DNA of 64,000 nt from CBDIDH01 sp965277595 (GTDB taxonomy: Bacteria > Planctomycetota > Planctomycetia > Isosphaerales > Isosphaeraceae), in the NCBI GenBank assembly GCA_965277595.1, contig CBDIDH010000002.1, positions 1,178,001 to 1,242,000 on the forward strand, written 5' to 3'. Positions 8,114 to 24,312 of the stretch are shown here, piece by piece. Under the pieces are notes generated by a model. The model searched no databases. It had not been told where the DNA came from and worked only from the letters and a program-made list of their open reading frames with translations. The position numbers and the translations under genes are program-made. Each line of letters opens with the position of its first letter. Position 1 is the first letter of the stretch.

Positions 8114-8466
8114 CGGCCGTCCCTGTTGACCGACGATCGACGATCGACCCCCTTTTTGTTTGATCCGCGAACGGAGGCAACGGCCCTGTTTCTCCCCTCG
8201 CCCCTTGAACCGGCGCGGGAAGGCTGGGCCGCTGACCTCGTCAGAGGATGACCCCGACCGCCCCGGTGCCGGCCCGCAAGGCCGGGTCCGGGGTGTCTCG
8301 GCGCGCAGGCGGCGCGGCCGTTGACCCGAGCCCGCCCGGCCCCGATTCTGATCCTGATTTCCGAAGAGGTCCGCTCTCCACGGTTGGGAACGGACCGGAA
8401 CGAAGATCGATCGAGGACGCCGGACGCCTGCCGCCCTCCCTACTCCCCTTCGAGGAGCGCGACGAT

Positions 8467-12174
<3,708 letters not shown>

Positions 12175-12215
12175 TCGGAACGAAAGTCATCAAGTCGGAT
12201 CGCTCGGCTAAGATC

Positions 12216-12260
12216 GCGGGGGGTCGCTGGGGTACAATCCTCGTGCCCCAGTCACCCCGC
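12216..12260 (+). terminator. Hairpin downstream of rpoB
   Basis: GCGGGG and CTGGGG (from 12,216 to 12,232) can pair with CCCCAG (12,246-12,251) and CCCCGC (12,255-12,260). The loop contains TACAAT, which could also be a -10 box for the next gene. No T run follows, so the termination role is uncertain. Confidence 0.35.
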
Positions 12261-12280
12261 CTTGAGCGTTCGGGGTATTT

Positions 12281-12592
12281 ATGCTCATCCGGGTCGCCGA
12301 GCCGGGGCAGCCCGCCTTTCAGCTCCGAAAGGGCGAGGAGGGACTTTCCGTTTTCGACCTCGATGCGCTCGACCCTCCGCTCACCGAGGTGGAAATCCTC
12401 AGCGCCTTCCGTCCCGGAAGCCAGGCCGTCGCCAGAACCCTGGCCGAGATTGAGGCGAAAGGGTTACAGGTCGTGCCCGTTCCAGGCGCGGGGGTCTTGC
12501 CTTTGCGTCTCCGTGACGCCCACGCGGAGATCCGACCTCAACCGACCTTCTCACGAAGCCAGCTCAAGCAGGTATTGAAGGAGCTTGAATGA
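12281..12592 (+). CDS. Hypothetical protein (103 aa)
   Basis: This protein of unknown function starts MLIRVAEPGQPAFQLRKGEE. It has a compact globular look with DPPLTEVEILSAFRPGSQ and ends in FSRSQLKQVLKELE. No catalytic motif is recognisable. It runs straight into the next small gene: the AAGGAG used by that gene lies inside its last codons, so the two are translationally linked. They sit between rpoB and rpoC on the same strand and are therefore probably co-transcribed with them. I vaguely recall similar planctomycete-only proteins but cannot name the family. Confidence 0.65.
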   Translation: MLIRVAEPGQPAFQLRKGEEGLSVFDLDALDPPLTEVEILSAFRPGSQAVARTLAEIEAKGLQVVPVPGAGVLPLRLRDAHAEIRPQPTFSRSQLKQVLKELE

Positions 12593-12593
12593 G

Positions 12594-12881
12594 ATGGCAT
12601 CAAAAACCCAACCTGACGTCGAAGTCACCGCCGACCTGATCGAGGCCATCCGCGCCTACCCTCTGGAGCGGGAGGTCGAGCATTGCGGGACTCGATTCGC
12701 CGCTTCCGCGTTCGAGACCTACGCCGACTGTCCCCGTTGCGGAAGCCGGATCAAGATCCGTTCGTTCTCGGGTGTCAGAGAGATCGAAGACGTCTTCGAC
12801 GCCGTCTTCGAATGGATGAATCAGCCCGCGGCCGAAGCGTTGGCGGCGCGCCGTCGGGCCTTGCTCAGAGATGAGGATTGA
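12594..12881 (+). CDS. Hypothetical zinc-ribbon-like small protein (95 aa)
   Basis: I chose the ATG at 12,594 because AAGGAG at 12,578-12,583 lies 10 nt upstream; an in-frame TTG at 12,585 would be too close to it. The centre reads HCGTRFAASAFETYADCPRC, with C-x-x-C in CPRCGSRIKIRSF suggesting a metal-binding knuckle with the earlier Cys/His. The C-terminal half is helical (EDVFDAVFEWMNQPAAEALA). The function is unknown; the overlap with the previous gene suggests a two-gene unit. Confidence 0.65.
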   Translation: MASKTQPDVEVTADLIEAIRAYPLEREVEHCGTRFAASAFETYADCPRCGSRIKIRSFSGVREIEDVFDAVFEWMNQPAAEALAARRRALLRDED

Positions 12882-13047
12882 ACGCGTGGGATTCTTCTTA
12901 TTGAATTGACGTCAGGTCAACGCCCTCGTCGCGCCACGCTGACGGACGATCTGCCGCTCCGGGGGTTGGGTCGTGTACCTCGTTGCCACTTTGCCTGAGT
13001 CACCAAGGGCGCTTGAGGCTCCGTCACCTGAGGAGTTCCATCCGATC

Positions 13048-13671
13048 ATGGCGACCACCCGAATCCAGATCGGCCCGACAGACCACGGTCGCCCCATGAC
13101 GCTCGATGCCTTCCTTGAGGCGGACGAGGAGCCGGGACACCAGTACGAACTGGCCAGGGGGGTGCTCGAAGTGACCCGGGTACCCAACGACCCACACTGG
13201 CAGGTCGTCAGCAACTTACAGGACTTCTTTTATCAATATCGGCGGGAAAACCCCGGCCTGATCCTTCGGATCGGCGGCGGCGGCGAATGCCAGGTCCTGA
13301 TTCCCGAACTGGTCTCGGGCCGGAATCCCGACCTCGCGGTCGTCTTCCGGGGCACGCCCAAAGACTCCCGGGGACGACAACCGCCCAGCCTCGTCGCCGA
13401 GGTCGTCTCCAGACGCGGCGAGGTCCGCGACTATCAGACGAAGCGCGAGGAATACCTCGTCTTCGGACTTTTGGAATACTGGATCATCGACCCCCAACGT
13501 CGCCAGGTGATCGTCCTCGATCGCCAGGACGAGGGTCCGGTTCCGACCTGGTCCGAGCGTATCTTCGAGGGAAATGAGGCGATCCTCAGCCGCCTCTTCC
13601 CCGGCTTCGCCGCCCGAGTCGCCGACCTCTGGGCCGACCTTGAACTCGACGACGAGGAACCGGAGGCGTGA
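13048..13671 (+). CDS. Uma2 family (DUF820) putative endonuclease
   Basis: The 207-residue protein has the full Uma2 domain: MTLDAFLEADEEPGHQYELARGVLEV at the N-terminus (split by no gap), the PD-(D/E)xK-like catalytic set NPDLAVVF, SLVAEVVS and RDYQTKREEYL, then LLEYWIIDPQ. The frame is open to 12,973, but the ATG at 13,048 has GAGGAG upstream and matches the start of the paralogues at 19,250 and 19,985. It lies between rpoB and rpoC. The cellular role of Uma2 proteins is not established. Confidence 0.9.
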   Translation: MATTRIQIGPTDHGRPMTLDAFLEADEEPGHQYELARGVLEVTRVPNDPHWQVVSNLQDFFYQYRRENPGLILRIGGGGECQVLIPELVSGRNPDLAVVFRGTPKDSRGRQPPSLVAEVVSRRGEVRDYQTKREEYLVFGLLEYWIIDPQRRQVIVLDRQDEGPVPTWSERIFEGNEAILSRLFPGFAARVADLWADLELDDEEPEA

Positions 13672-13730
13672 TTGTCTTGCGAATCGAGGGGGGAACTGAC
13701 AAGTGTGGTTCGCGCCGTTGAAGGGCTCGC

Positions 13731-13968
13731 ATGACCACGACGCACGCCTATCGAAACTTTGTCTTCACGATCCAGTACCGACCGGCCCGATGACCCGGCG
13801 TACTCGGTCGACTTTCCCGACGCGCCCGACATCAGCACGAGCGGAGAGACGCTCCCCGAAGCCTTCGCCAACGCCCGCGAGGCCCTTGACCTCCACCTGG
13901 AAAGCCTTCAGAAACTCGGTCTCCCGCTGCCGACCCCGAAACGCCGACTGATCGTCGAACCGATCTGA
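13731..13968 (+). pseudogene. HicB-like antitoxin, frameshifted
   Basis: The frame from the ATG at 13,731 reads MTTTHAYRNFVFTIQY and stops at 13,791 after a few more codons. In the +1 frame the protein continues DRPDDPAYSVDFPDAPDIST, then SGETLPEAFANAREALDLHL and ESLQKLGLPLPTPKRRLIVE to a stop at 13,966-13,968. The joined protein is a normal HicB (S-V-D-F-P-D-x-P-x-x-x-x-x-G-x-T-L-x-E-A). Removal of one C in the ACCGACC tract around 13,777 restores it. No hicA follows. It is the second frameshifted Hic gene in the cluster. Confidence 0.75.
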
Positions 13969-14590
13969 TCGGAACCAAACCCGGTCCAATCCCTGAAGAG
14001 GGAATACGAATCCATTGACTGGACGAATTTTTTGGTTGTCAAGCGGATTTTCCTTGGAATCGGTTTCGGGATTGCGTATCATCAGTAGGAACCGACTCCA
14101 GCGGCGTTGCGCCCCGATGATCGTGGACCCGTCGCCGATCGACCTTGGAACGAGAGGTCTCGGGCTTGGATCGTGGAGTCAACAACGTCCGGCCAGGGAG
14201 GTTGCCGGTATGATGCCTTGGGGTCTCGGATGACCGCGTGAACCGACCGCGTCGGGCCTCCCGGTCCTGTCGATCGCCTGAAAGGGCGTTGGCGGGGCAA
14301 GGGCAGGTCGGGCCGCGGGCCTTTTTTTTGGCGGCGGATTTTGAGGTTCACCGATCGGGCCAGATCGCAAACCAAAATGGGGAGACCCGCCTTGCCTCAA
14401 ACCACCCGCCAGACCTGGGAATCGGACACGGATTGAGAAAAGGATGCGGAACCTGGGAACCGTTCGCAACCGTCTGTCGCGCCCCCTTTGGGACGCGGCC
14501 GGACGCTGCTGACCGACCGAATGGACTGACTTTCACCCGAAAATTCAACCCGCTTCGGCACGGCCGACCGCGTGCAGAGGAGAGTGTCTC
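13969..14590. other. 622-bp gap before rpoC
   Basis: I see no convincing gene. Short open frames on both strands have no recognisable family or good start site. A possible terminator lies at 14,305-14,329, and the rpoC ribosome-binding site GAGGAGAG lies at 14,577-14,584. The gap probably carries a separate promoter for rpoC, but I could not identify it with confidence. Confidence 0.5.
14305..14329 (+). terminator. Possible intrinsic terminator upstream of rpoC
   Basis: AGGTC (14,305-14,309) can pair with GGCCT-side bases ending at 14,322, with one G-T pair, and eight T residues follow at 14,322-14,329. It would end transcription coming from the rpoB-side accessory block. Confidence 0.4.
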
Positions 14591-18874
<4,284 letters not shown>

Positions 18875-18912
18875 CGAACTTTTCGTTGATCCAACCCATC
18901 CCGTTCCAACCC

Positions 18913-18962
18913 ACCGGCCCGCCATCCCGCCTCCCGCGGCGATGTCGGGCCGGTTATTCTTT
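18913..18962 (+). terminator. Terminator after rpoC
   Basis: ACCGGCCCG (18,913-18,921) and CGGGCCGGT (18,946-18,954) form a perfect 9-bp stem followed by TATTCTTTG. It lies 38 bp after the rpoC stop and immediately before the first heptamer repeat array. Confidence 0.65.
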
Positions 18963-18979
18963 GAGGGACCTTTTCCACA

Positions 18980-19210
18980 ATGACCGAGGACCGAGGACCG
19001 AGGACCGAGGACCGAGGACCGAGGACCGAGGACCGATGACCGAGGACCGAGGACCGAGGACCGATGACCGAGGACCGAGGACCGATGACCGATGACCGAT
19101 GACCGATGACCGATGACCGAGGACCGAGGACCGATGACCGATGACCGAGGACCGAGGACCGATGACCGATAGATTTGTTGCCTTTTGCCCTCTGCCCTCT
19201 TGCCCTCTTC
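18980..19210. repeat. Heptamer array A (about 27 units) followed by short B array
   Basis: From 18,980 to about 19,170 the sequence is a tandem array of GACCGAG and GACCGAT heptamers (family A). Ten bases later a short pyrimidine array of family B (CCTTTTGCCCTCTGCCCTC) occupies 19,181-19,210. The locus lies between the rpoC terminator and the first tandem Uma2 gene. Confidence 0.95.
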
Positions 19211-19249
19211 AGAATGCCCCCGGCTCAGCCCTCCCTGGAGTCACGCCCG

Positions 19250-19870
19250 ATGTCCACGACGGCAACCCGGATCAGCCTGGCCGACAACGGCCGCTCAATG
19301 ACCCTCGAAGAATTCCTCGACGCCGAAGAGGAGCCCGGCTACCGCTTCGAACTCGCCCGAGGAGTTTTGGAGGTGACCCATGTCCCCAACGACCCGCATG
19401 GCGTGATCGTCTGCAACCTGTTTCGGGCGATCGCGCTTTATGACCAATCTCATCCCCGCAAGATCTACCGATACGGCGGCGCCGGGGAGTTCCGGTTCTG
19501 GATCGCCGGCATGGTCTCGGGCCGAAACCCGGACGTCGCGGTCGTCTTGCAGGGATCTCCCCAGAACCCTCGGGGTCAGCGCCGCGCGTCGCTCGCGGTG
19601 GAGGTCGTCTCGGTCGGCGGCGAAACCCGCGATTACCAGACAAAACGCGAGGAATACCTCGCCTACGGCCTCTTCGAATACTGGATCGTCGACCCTCAGG
19701 CCCTCAAGGTCACCGTCCTTTACCGCGACGGCGCCGTCTGGGCCGAACGCGTCTTTCAGAACGACCAGACGATCGAAAGCCTCGTCCTTCCCGGCTTCGC
19801 CACCCGCGTCTCCGAACTCTGGACCGACTCAGAGACCGAGCCGCCCGCCCAGGACGTTGTCGCGGAATAG
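19250..19870 (+). CDS. Uma2 family (DUF820) putative endonuclease, tandem copy 1
   Basis: The 206-residue protein starts at the ATG 19,250, where an upstream CTGGAG is shared with copy 2. The Uma2 core is intact: MTLEEFLDAEEEPGYRFELA, NPDVAVVL, SLAVEVVS, RDYQTKREEYLAYGLFEYW. It is almost identical to the gene at 19,985 except for residues about 58-71 (FRAIALYDQSHPRK here) and the last dozen residues. The two genes and their short upstream regions, including the end of a B repeat and TCAGAAT, look like one tandem duplication. Confidence 0.92.
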   Translation: MSTTATRISLADNGRSMTLEEFLDAEEEPGYRFELARGVLEVTHVPNDPHGVIVCNLFRAIALYDQSHPRKIYRYGGAGEFRFWIAGMVSGRNPDVAVVLQGSPQNPRGQRRASLAVEVVSVGGETRDYQTKREEYLAYGLFEYWIVDPQALKVTVLYRDGAVWAERVFQNDQTIESLVLPGFATRVSELWTDSETEPPAQDVVAE

Positions 19871-19884
19871 CGATCTTTGTGAAC

Positions 19885-19940
19885 ATAAGAGCAAAGGGCA
19901 TAAGAACAGATTCCGGGGGAGCACTCTCCTTGCCCTTTTC
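19885..19940. repeat. Short inverted family B pair
   Basis: GCAAAGGGCATAAG near 19,888 is a B unit in inverse orientation, and CTTGCCCTTTTC near 19,928 is a direct unit, followed by TCAGAAT as in the locus upstream of the first Uma2 copy. Confidence 0.6.
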
Positions 19941-19984
19941 AGAATTGGACACCCCCGACTCATTCGCTCCTGGAGTCACGCCCG

Positions 19985-20611
19985 ATGTCCACGACGGCAA
20001 CCCGGATCAGCCTGGCCGACAACGGCCGCTCAATGACCCTCGAAGAATTCCTCGACGCCGAAGAGGAGCCCGGCTACCGCTTCGAACTCGCCCGAGGAGT
20101 TTTGGAGGTGACCCATGTCCCCAACGACCCGCATGGCGTGATCGTCTGCAACCTGTACGACGCCATCGCCCGATATCGCCAGGCTCATCCCGGTAGGATC
20201 TACCGATACGGCGGCGCCGGAGAGTTCCGGTTCTGGATCGCCGGCATGGTCTCGGGCCGAAACCCGGACGTCGCGGTCGTCTTGCGGGGATCTCCCCAGA
20301 ACCCTCGGGGTCAGCGCCGCGCGTCGCTCGCGGTGGAGGTCGTCTCGGTCGGCGGCGAAACCCGCGATTACCAGACAAAACGCGACGAATACCTCGCCTA
20401 CGGCCTCTTCGAATACTGGATCGTCGACCCCCAGGCCCTCAAGGTCACCGTCCTTTACCGCGACGGCGCCGTCTGGGCCGAACGCGTCTTTCAGAACGAC
20501 CAGACGATCGAAAGCCTCGTCCTTCCCGGCTTCGCCACCCGCGTCTCCGAACTCTGGACCGACTCGGAAGCCGAAACCACCGACAGGGCCGACGCCGACG
20601 CCGCGGGCTGA
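19985..20611 (+). CDS. Uma2 family (DUF820) putative endonuclease, tandem copy 2
   Basis: This 208-residue protein is a near-copy of the preceding gene, with the same start, the same catalytic set (NPDVAVVL, SLAVEVVS, YQTKRDEYL) and almost the same bases over most of its length. Differences cluster at residues about 58-71 (YDAIARYRQAHPGR) and in the acidic C-terminal tail, with scattered single changes. It converges with the glycosyltransferase on the other strand, 21 bp away. Confidence 0.92.
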   Translation: MSTTATRISLADNGRSMTLEEFLDAEEEPGYRFELARGVLEVTHVPNDPHGVIVCNLYDAIARYRQAHPGRIYRYGGAGEFRFWIAGMVSGRNPDVAVVLRGSPQNPRGQRRASLAVEVVSVGGETRDYQTKRDEYLAYGLFEYWIVDPQALKVTVLYRDGAVWAERVFQNDQTIESLVLPGFATRVSELWTDSEAETTDRADADAAG

Positions 20612-20632
20612 GGGCGCGTCAAGAGCCCAGAT

Positions 20633-21880
20633 TCACCGCCTCGGCCGATCGCGATAGGCCATCAGAGCCTCGACCAGCCGGTCGTTGGCCGACCGCCAGC
20701 GATAGCCGTCGGCAATCGTCCGGCCCAGCTCGACGCGTCGGCTTCGTTCGGCGGAACGGGCGAGGAGGTCGGCCACGGCCCCGGCCATCGCGTCCTCGCT
20801 CAGGGCGTCAAAGTACCAGCCGGCCTCGCCGCCGATCTCGGTCAGGCCCGTCGAATCCGCGAGGGCGACCGGAACCCCCTGCGCCATCGCCTCGACCGCG
20901 GGGATGCCGAAACTCTCGCAGAGCGACGGAAAGACCAGGGCGGAGGCCCCCGCATACGCCCCGCGCAAGGGTCGCCCCTGCCGATACCCGGGGAGCCGGA
21001 TCAAGGCCCGACGCCCCACCCGCGCCGCCTCCTCGCGAAGCTCGCGCTCCTGCGCCTCGGTCCCCGTGCCGAGCAAGACCAGGGCCAGGTCGCCGTTCAC
21101 CACCTCGGGCAACCTCGCCATCGACCGGATCAGGCTCGACAGGTTCTTCCTCGGCTGAAAGTTCGCCACCGACAGCAGATACGGCACGCCCGGCGGCAAT
21201 CCCATGTCCACCCGCGCCTGCTCGCGTTCGGCCGGTCCCCCCCGCTCGTAGAAAAGTTCCTCCGCGCCGTTGGGAACATACTCAATCCGCCCCTCGGCAA
21301 CGGGGAAGTATTCCAAAAGCCTCGCCGTGTTGAACCAGGAGACCGAGAGGATCAAATCGGCCCGCGCCAACGTCTCGTTCAAGGTCTCGCGCGCCCTCGG
21401 CGGCCCATAGCGGACGACCTGCAAGGCGTCGTGACTGGTCACCGCCCGTCGCGCCGATCGCGTCGGGACCGCGTACTCGGCCGGGCTATACACCCAGTCC
21501 ACCGCTCCCGACCACCACTCGACCGGCGGCCAGGGCTTGACGCGCCACCACCTCAAGGCGTTCCTCGTCCGCACGGGAAGTTCTTTACGAGCAAGCCCTT
21601 CAAGCGATTCCCAGTAGGCCAGGCCGTCGGGCTCGGTCAACCGTCCCGAGATCAGGCTGAGGTCGATCCCTTCCCGCCTCCTGAGTCCATCCACCTGCGC
21701 CAGGGCGTGACGGGTCACCCCCGTCGGCCCCCGGCACGAGTCAATGTCATACACCAGGGCGACCCGCAACGCGGCCACCGCCACCGCCCTTTCCGAGGTC
21801 ATCAACCGGGGTCCCCTCATGCCCGCGCTCGCGCTCGCGCCGTCGCCATCCTCTCGATTCCGACCCCCGTCCTCGGCCAT
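20633..21880 (-). CDS. Glycosyltransferase family 4 protein
   Basis: The 415-residue protein has a GT-B fold pattern: an N-terminal acceptor domain beginning VALVYDIDSCRGPTGVTRHA, then the GT4 donor domain with YLLSVANFQPRKNLSSLIRS, LVFPSLCESFGIPAVEAMAQ (the E-x7-E motif) and GVPVALAD. It probably transfers a sugar from an NDP-sugar to a surface glycan; the substrate is not predictable. The ATG at 21,880 is preceded by GAAAGGG on the - strand. It starts 11 bp after the zinc ribbon gene, so the two form an operon. Confidence 0.9.
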   Translation of the reverse strand: MAEDGGRNREDGDGASASAGMRGPRLMTSERAVAVAALRVALVYDIDSCRGPTGVTRHALAQVDGLRRREGIDLSLISGRLTEPDGLAYWESLEGLARKELPVRTRNALRWWRVKPWPPVEWWSGAVDWVYSPAEYAVPTRSARRAVTSHDALQVVRYGPPRARETLNETLARADLILSVSWFNTARLLEYFPVAEGRIEYVPNGAEELFYERGGPAEREQARVDMGLPPGVPYLLSVANFQPRKNLSSLIRSMARLPEVVNGDLALVLLGTGTEAQERELREEAARVGRRALIRLPGYRQGRPLRGAYAGASALVFPSLCESFGIPAVEAMAQGVPVALADSTGLTEIGGEAGWYFDALSEDAMAGAVADLLARSAERSRRVELGRTIADGYRWRSANDRLVEALMAYRDRPRR

Positions 21881-21891
21881 CCGTTACCCTT

Positions 21892-22152
21892 TCAACGAAC
21901 GACCCACCCCAGAATGACCGCCAGACAGACCAGGACCCCGACAATCAGCCACCAGGGGTGCCGACTCGGCGCGTCCTCGCGCGAGAGATAATGGCCGCAA
22001 TTCGGGCACCGCTCGGCATCCTCGTAAACGCTCTTGAGGCAGCGCGGGCAGGCGACCGTCTGATCGTCATCGTCATCGTCGTCGTCTTCGTCATCAATCT
22101 CTTCGGAGTCATCAGCGTCATCGCGGTCGTCTTCGTCCCCTCCCCAGCGCAT
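21892..22152 (-). CDS. Zinc-ribbon membrane protein with acidic N-terminus
   Basis: The 86-residue protein has three parts: an Asp/Glu run (DDADDSEEIDDEDDDDDDDD), a double zinc knuckle (ACPRCLKSVYEDAERCPNCG) and a C-terminal transmembrane helix (WWLIVGVLVCLAVILGWVV). It is probably a small membrane-anchored zinc protein with its ribbon on the cytoplasmic side. The function is unknown. It is co-directional with and close to the glycosyltransferase. Confidence 0.8.
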   Translation of the reverse strand: MRWGGDEDDRDDADDSEEIDDEDDDDDDDDQTVACPRCLKSVYEDAERCPNCGHYLSREDAPSRHPWWLIVGVLVCLAVILGWVVR

Positions 22153-22254
22153 CCCGCGAATCTCCCATCCTTAATGTGATTGCTGGACCGTTCTTGACCC
22201 CTCCCCATCCTGCGTCGATGTTAGGTCACCCACAATCCCCCTGTCAATCAACCA

Positions 22255-22300
22255 CGCCCTTTTGTCCTCTATCCCGCCCTCTGCCCTTTGCCCTCTGCCC
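22255..22300. repeat. Family B heptamer array
   Basis: GCCCTTTTGTCCTCT and GCCCTCTGCCCTTTGCCCT units fill this stretch. The array ends 3 nt from the hpt stop codon (22,304-22,306). Confidence 0.85.
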
Positions 22301-22303
22301 ATC

Positions 22304-22816
22304 TCACTCATTTTCCAGAATCGCCAGATGCGGCAGATGCCGATAGTCATCATTGAAGTCCAGGCCATAGCCGACGACAAAGGCATCCGGGATCACAAAG
22401 CCGCAATAATCCGGCTCAATGTGCACTTCCTGGCGGCCGACCTTCCGCAAGAGCACGGCCGTCTTGACGCTCAAGGCCCCTCGGTCGGCCATCTGGTTGA
22501 CCATCGCGGCGAGGGTGTGCCCGGTATCCAGAATGTCATCGAGCAAGAGAACGTCCCGGCCCTGGACGTCGGGGGCAAAGGCGTCGTTGATCACGAGCGC
22601 GCCGGCGGTCGTGGTCGCTCCCTTGTAACTGCTCGCCTGGATCAAGGCGACGCGCAAGGGAATCTCGATCTGACGGATCAAATCCGCGAGAACGATCAGG
22701 CTGCCGGTCAGGACCGCGACGATCGTCAGCGGCTTGCCCCGATAATCCGCCTCGATCTCCCGGCCGAGCGCCTGCACCCTCGCCCGGATCTCCGACTCGC
22801 TGAGCAAGACCCGCAC
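22304..22816 (-). CDS. hpt: Hypoxanthine phosphoribosyltransferase
   Basis: The 170-residue enzyme of purine salvage joins hypoxanthine or guanine to PRPP. The PRPP loop VLLLDDILDTGHT, the LTGSLIVLADLIR segment and the C-terminal DYRHLP region are typical. The frame is open to 23,008, but the upstream part runs through repeat DNA. A GTG at 22,816 with AGGAGG ten bases before it gives the normal family length, so I chose it. It stands alone. Confidence 0.92.
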   Translation of the reverse strand: MRVLLSESEIRARVQALGREIEADYRGKPLTIVAVLTGSLIVLADLIRQIEIPLRVALIQASSYKGATTTAGALVINDAFAPDVQGRDVLLLDDILDTGHTLAAMVNQMADRGALSVKTAVLLRKVGRQEVHIEPDYCGFVIPDAFVVGYGLDFNDDYRHLPHLAILENE

Positions 22817-22885
22817 GACGGAAACGCCTCCTGGAACTCCCGACGGAAAGGCCAACGGTGCCGTCTTCCGCGGGAAAGAAGGAGA

Positions 22886-22933
22886 TAGGGCAAAAGCGAA
22901 AATCTGCCCTTTGTCCTTGTGTCCTTTGTCCTT
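22886..22933. repeat. Family B inverted pair upstream of hpt
   Basis: An inverse unit (AGGGCAAAAG near 22,887) is followed by direct units GCCCTTTGTCCTTGTGTCC and TTTGTCC to 22,933. Confidence 0.7.
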
Positions 22934-23121
22934 ACGCCAAAAACAGCCCGTAATGCGCAATGACCCTATTGACCCCGCTTCCCAACATCGATCCGGTTCG
23001 AAAGCCAATCATGTCCGCCCCGGCCCTCGCTGCCAAGTGGGCGGCGGGAACCGGGGCGGACAAAAATTGGGATCGGATCATCGCGAGACTTCATTCAGGC
23101 TTCACGCCGCGAGAGCCGCCA

Positions 23122-23838
23122 TCAGGCCAGGCCGACTTGTCGTCGAGCGGCTCGGGCCTTGAAGAAACCGGCGGCCGTCAGGGTCGACCAGAGCGCCAGC
23201 GAGAAGGGCTCGGGAACCGTCGGGCCAGGGATCGGCTGATCCACGGGGGGCCGACCGACCGATGTCGACGTCGCTGTTGTGGTCGTGATTGTCGTCGAGG
23301 TCGCCGGGGTCGACGTCGCCGCGGGGGCCGGGAAGGGATAATTCGCGACGCCAGGGGTCACCGCGGTCAAAGTCGGCGGACTGCTCGGATTGGCCAGGTT
23401 CAGCGAGAAGACAAACGGCGAGTTCGCGCTCAGGCCGTTTTTGAAGGCAAAACCAAGCTCTTCGACCGGCTGCCCGGTTGTCGAGGTCGTCTCTCGGGTG
23501 AAGACAAAGACATTCTGAGAGGTCGTGTATTGCGGGTCGGTCGTATAGGTCTTGCCGTCCGTCGCCGTGAACGTGGTCGCGATCGGCGTCACCGGCGACG
23601 TCGCATTGCCACTGGAATCCGCCGGGCCGGGCACGATCGAGTTGGCCGGGGCGTCAAAAACCACGAGCGGCCCGCTCGCCTGCGAGGTTGACGCTGGAAT
23701 CGCCTGCGACGACAACAGCACATACGTGTTCGAGGCGCTCAGGGCATCGGCCCTCGCCTCGGAAGGGTTCCAGGCGGCGAAGACCAGTGACGCGACGACA
23801 AGTCCAGACGCCAAGGTTCCGGGACGGCAAGAAATCAC
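23122..23838 (-). CDS. Exported protein with PEP-CTERM-like C-terminus
   Basis: The 238-residue protein starts at a GTG (23,838) with a strong AAGGAGG 9 nt upstream; the frame is open to a TTG at 23,901. Residues 1-30 form a signal peptide (GTLASGLVVASLVFAAW then SEARA). The middle is Thr/Ser/Pro-rich (TSTTITTTTATSTS), and the C-terminus reads VPEPFSLALWSTLTAAGFF followed by KARAARR, a VPEP-hydrophobic-basic arrangement like the PEP-CTERM sorting signal. It is probably a secreted or surface protein; no enzymatic domain is visible. No exosortase gene is nearby. Confidence 0.75.
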   Translation of the reverse strand: MISCRPGTLASGLVVASLVFAAWNPSEARADALSASNTYVLLSSQAIPASTSQASGPLVVFDAPANSIVPGPADSSGNATSPVTPIATTFTATDGKTYTTDPQYTTSQNVFVFTRETTSTTGQPVEELGFAFKNGLSANSPFVFSLNLANPSSPPTLTAVTPGVANYPFPAPAATSTPATSTTITTTTATSTSVGRPPVDQPIPGPTVPEPFSLALWSTLTAAGFFKARAARRQVGLA

Positions 23839-24021
23839 GGCGAGTGTCCTCCTTGAACGTTCGCTGTCTTGTCTGGCTTCGCGGACGCGTTCCAAACCCA
23901 AACGTCGGGGCCTCTTCCTTTTTCCAAGTCCCCTGACGCTTCGGGCCGGAGTTCTACCCGGGACTCACCTAACGGTCAAGACAGACTTTAAGGCAATTCC
24001 CGACTCCTTTCTTTTCCGTCC

Positions 24022-24228
24022 AGGACCGATGACCGATCACCAGGGAACCTGGCGCGGAATCTCCGCAAGGGCAAAGGACGGAAGGACAAAGGTTACAAGG
24101 ACAAAGGACAAAGGACAAAGGACAAAAAAATCCCTTCCGCCTTTTGCCCTTTGTCCTTCCGCCCTTCTGCCCTTTGCCCTCCTGTTCTCCATTCTCCCTC
24201 GGCCATCGGTCCTTGGCCATCGGTCATG
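24022..24228. repeat. Composite heptamer element A-B'-B-A'
   Basis: This locus contains, in order, family A (GACCGATGACCGAT near 24,025), inverse B (GGACAAAGGACAAAGGACAA region, 24,068-24,127), direct B (TTTTGCCCTTTGTCC region, 24,141-24,186) and inverse A (GGCCATCGGTCATG, to 24,228). The arms are complementary, so the element is a 200-bp interrupted palindrome. It lies between divergent genes, upstream of the sigma factor. Confidence 0.9.
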
Positions 24229-24312
24229 AATTAGGAAAAGATTCCGCGAGCCTCAAAACAATCGGTCGAATAAAGTCAAGGCGGCGAGCGTCTTTGAAGG
24301 TCAGGTGAGCGT

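Noticed and set aside
12585..12593. TTG start for the zinc-ribbon-like protein
   Set aside because: The AAGGAG would be one base away from the TTG; the ATG at 12,594 has proper spacing.
22262..22888. A 208-residue + strand frame opposite hpt
   Set aside because: hpt on the other strand has full catalytic motifs and a strong start; the + frame starts in a B repeat.
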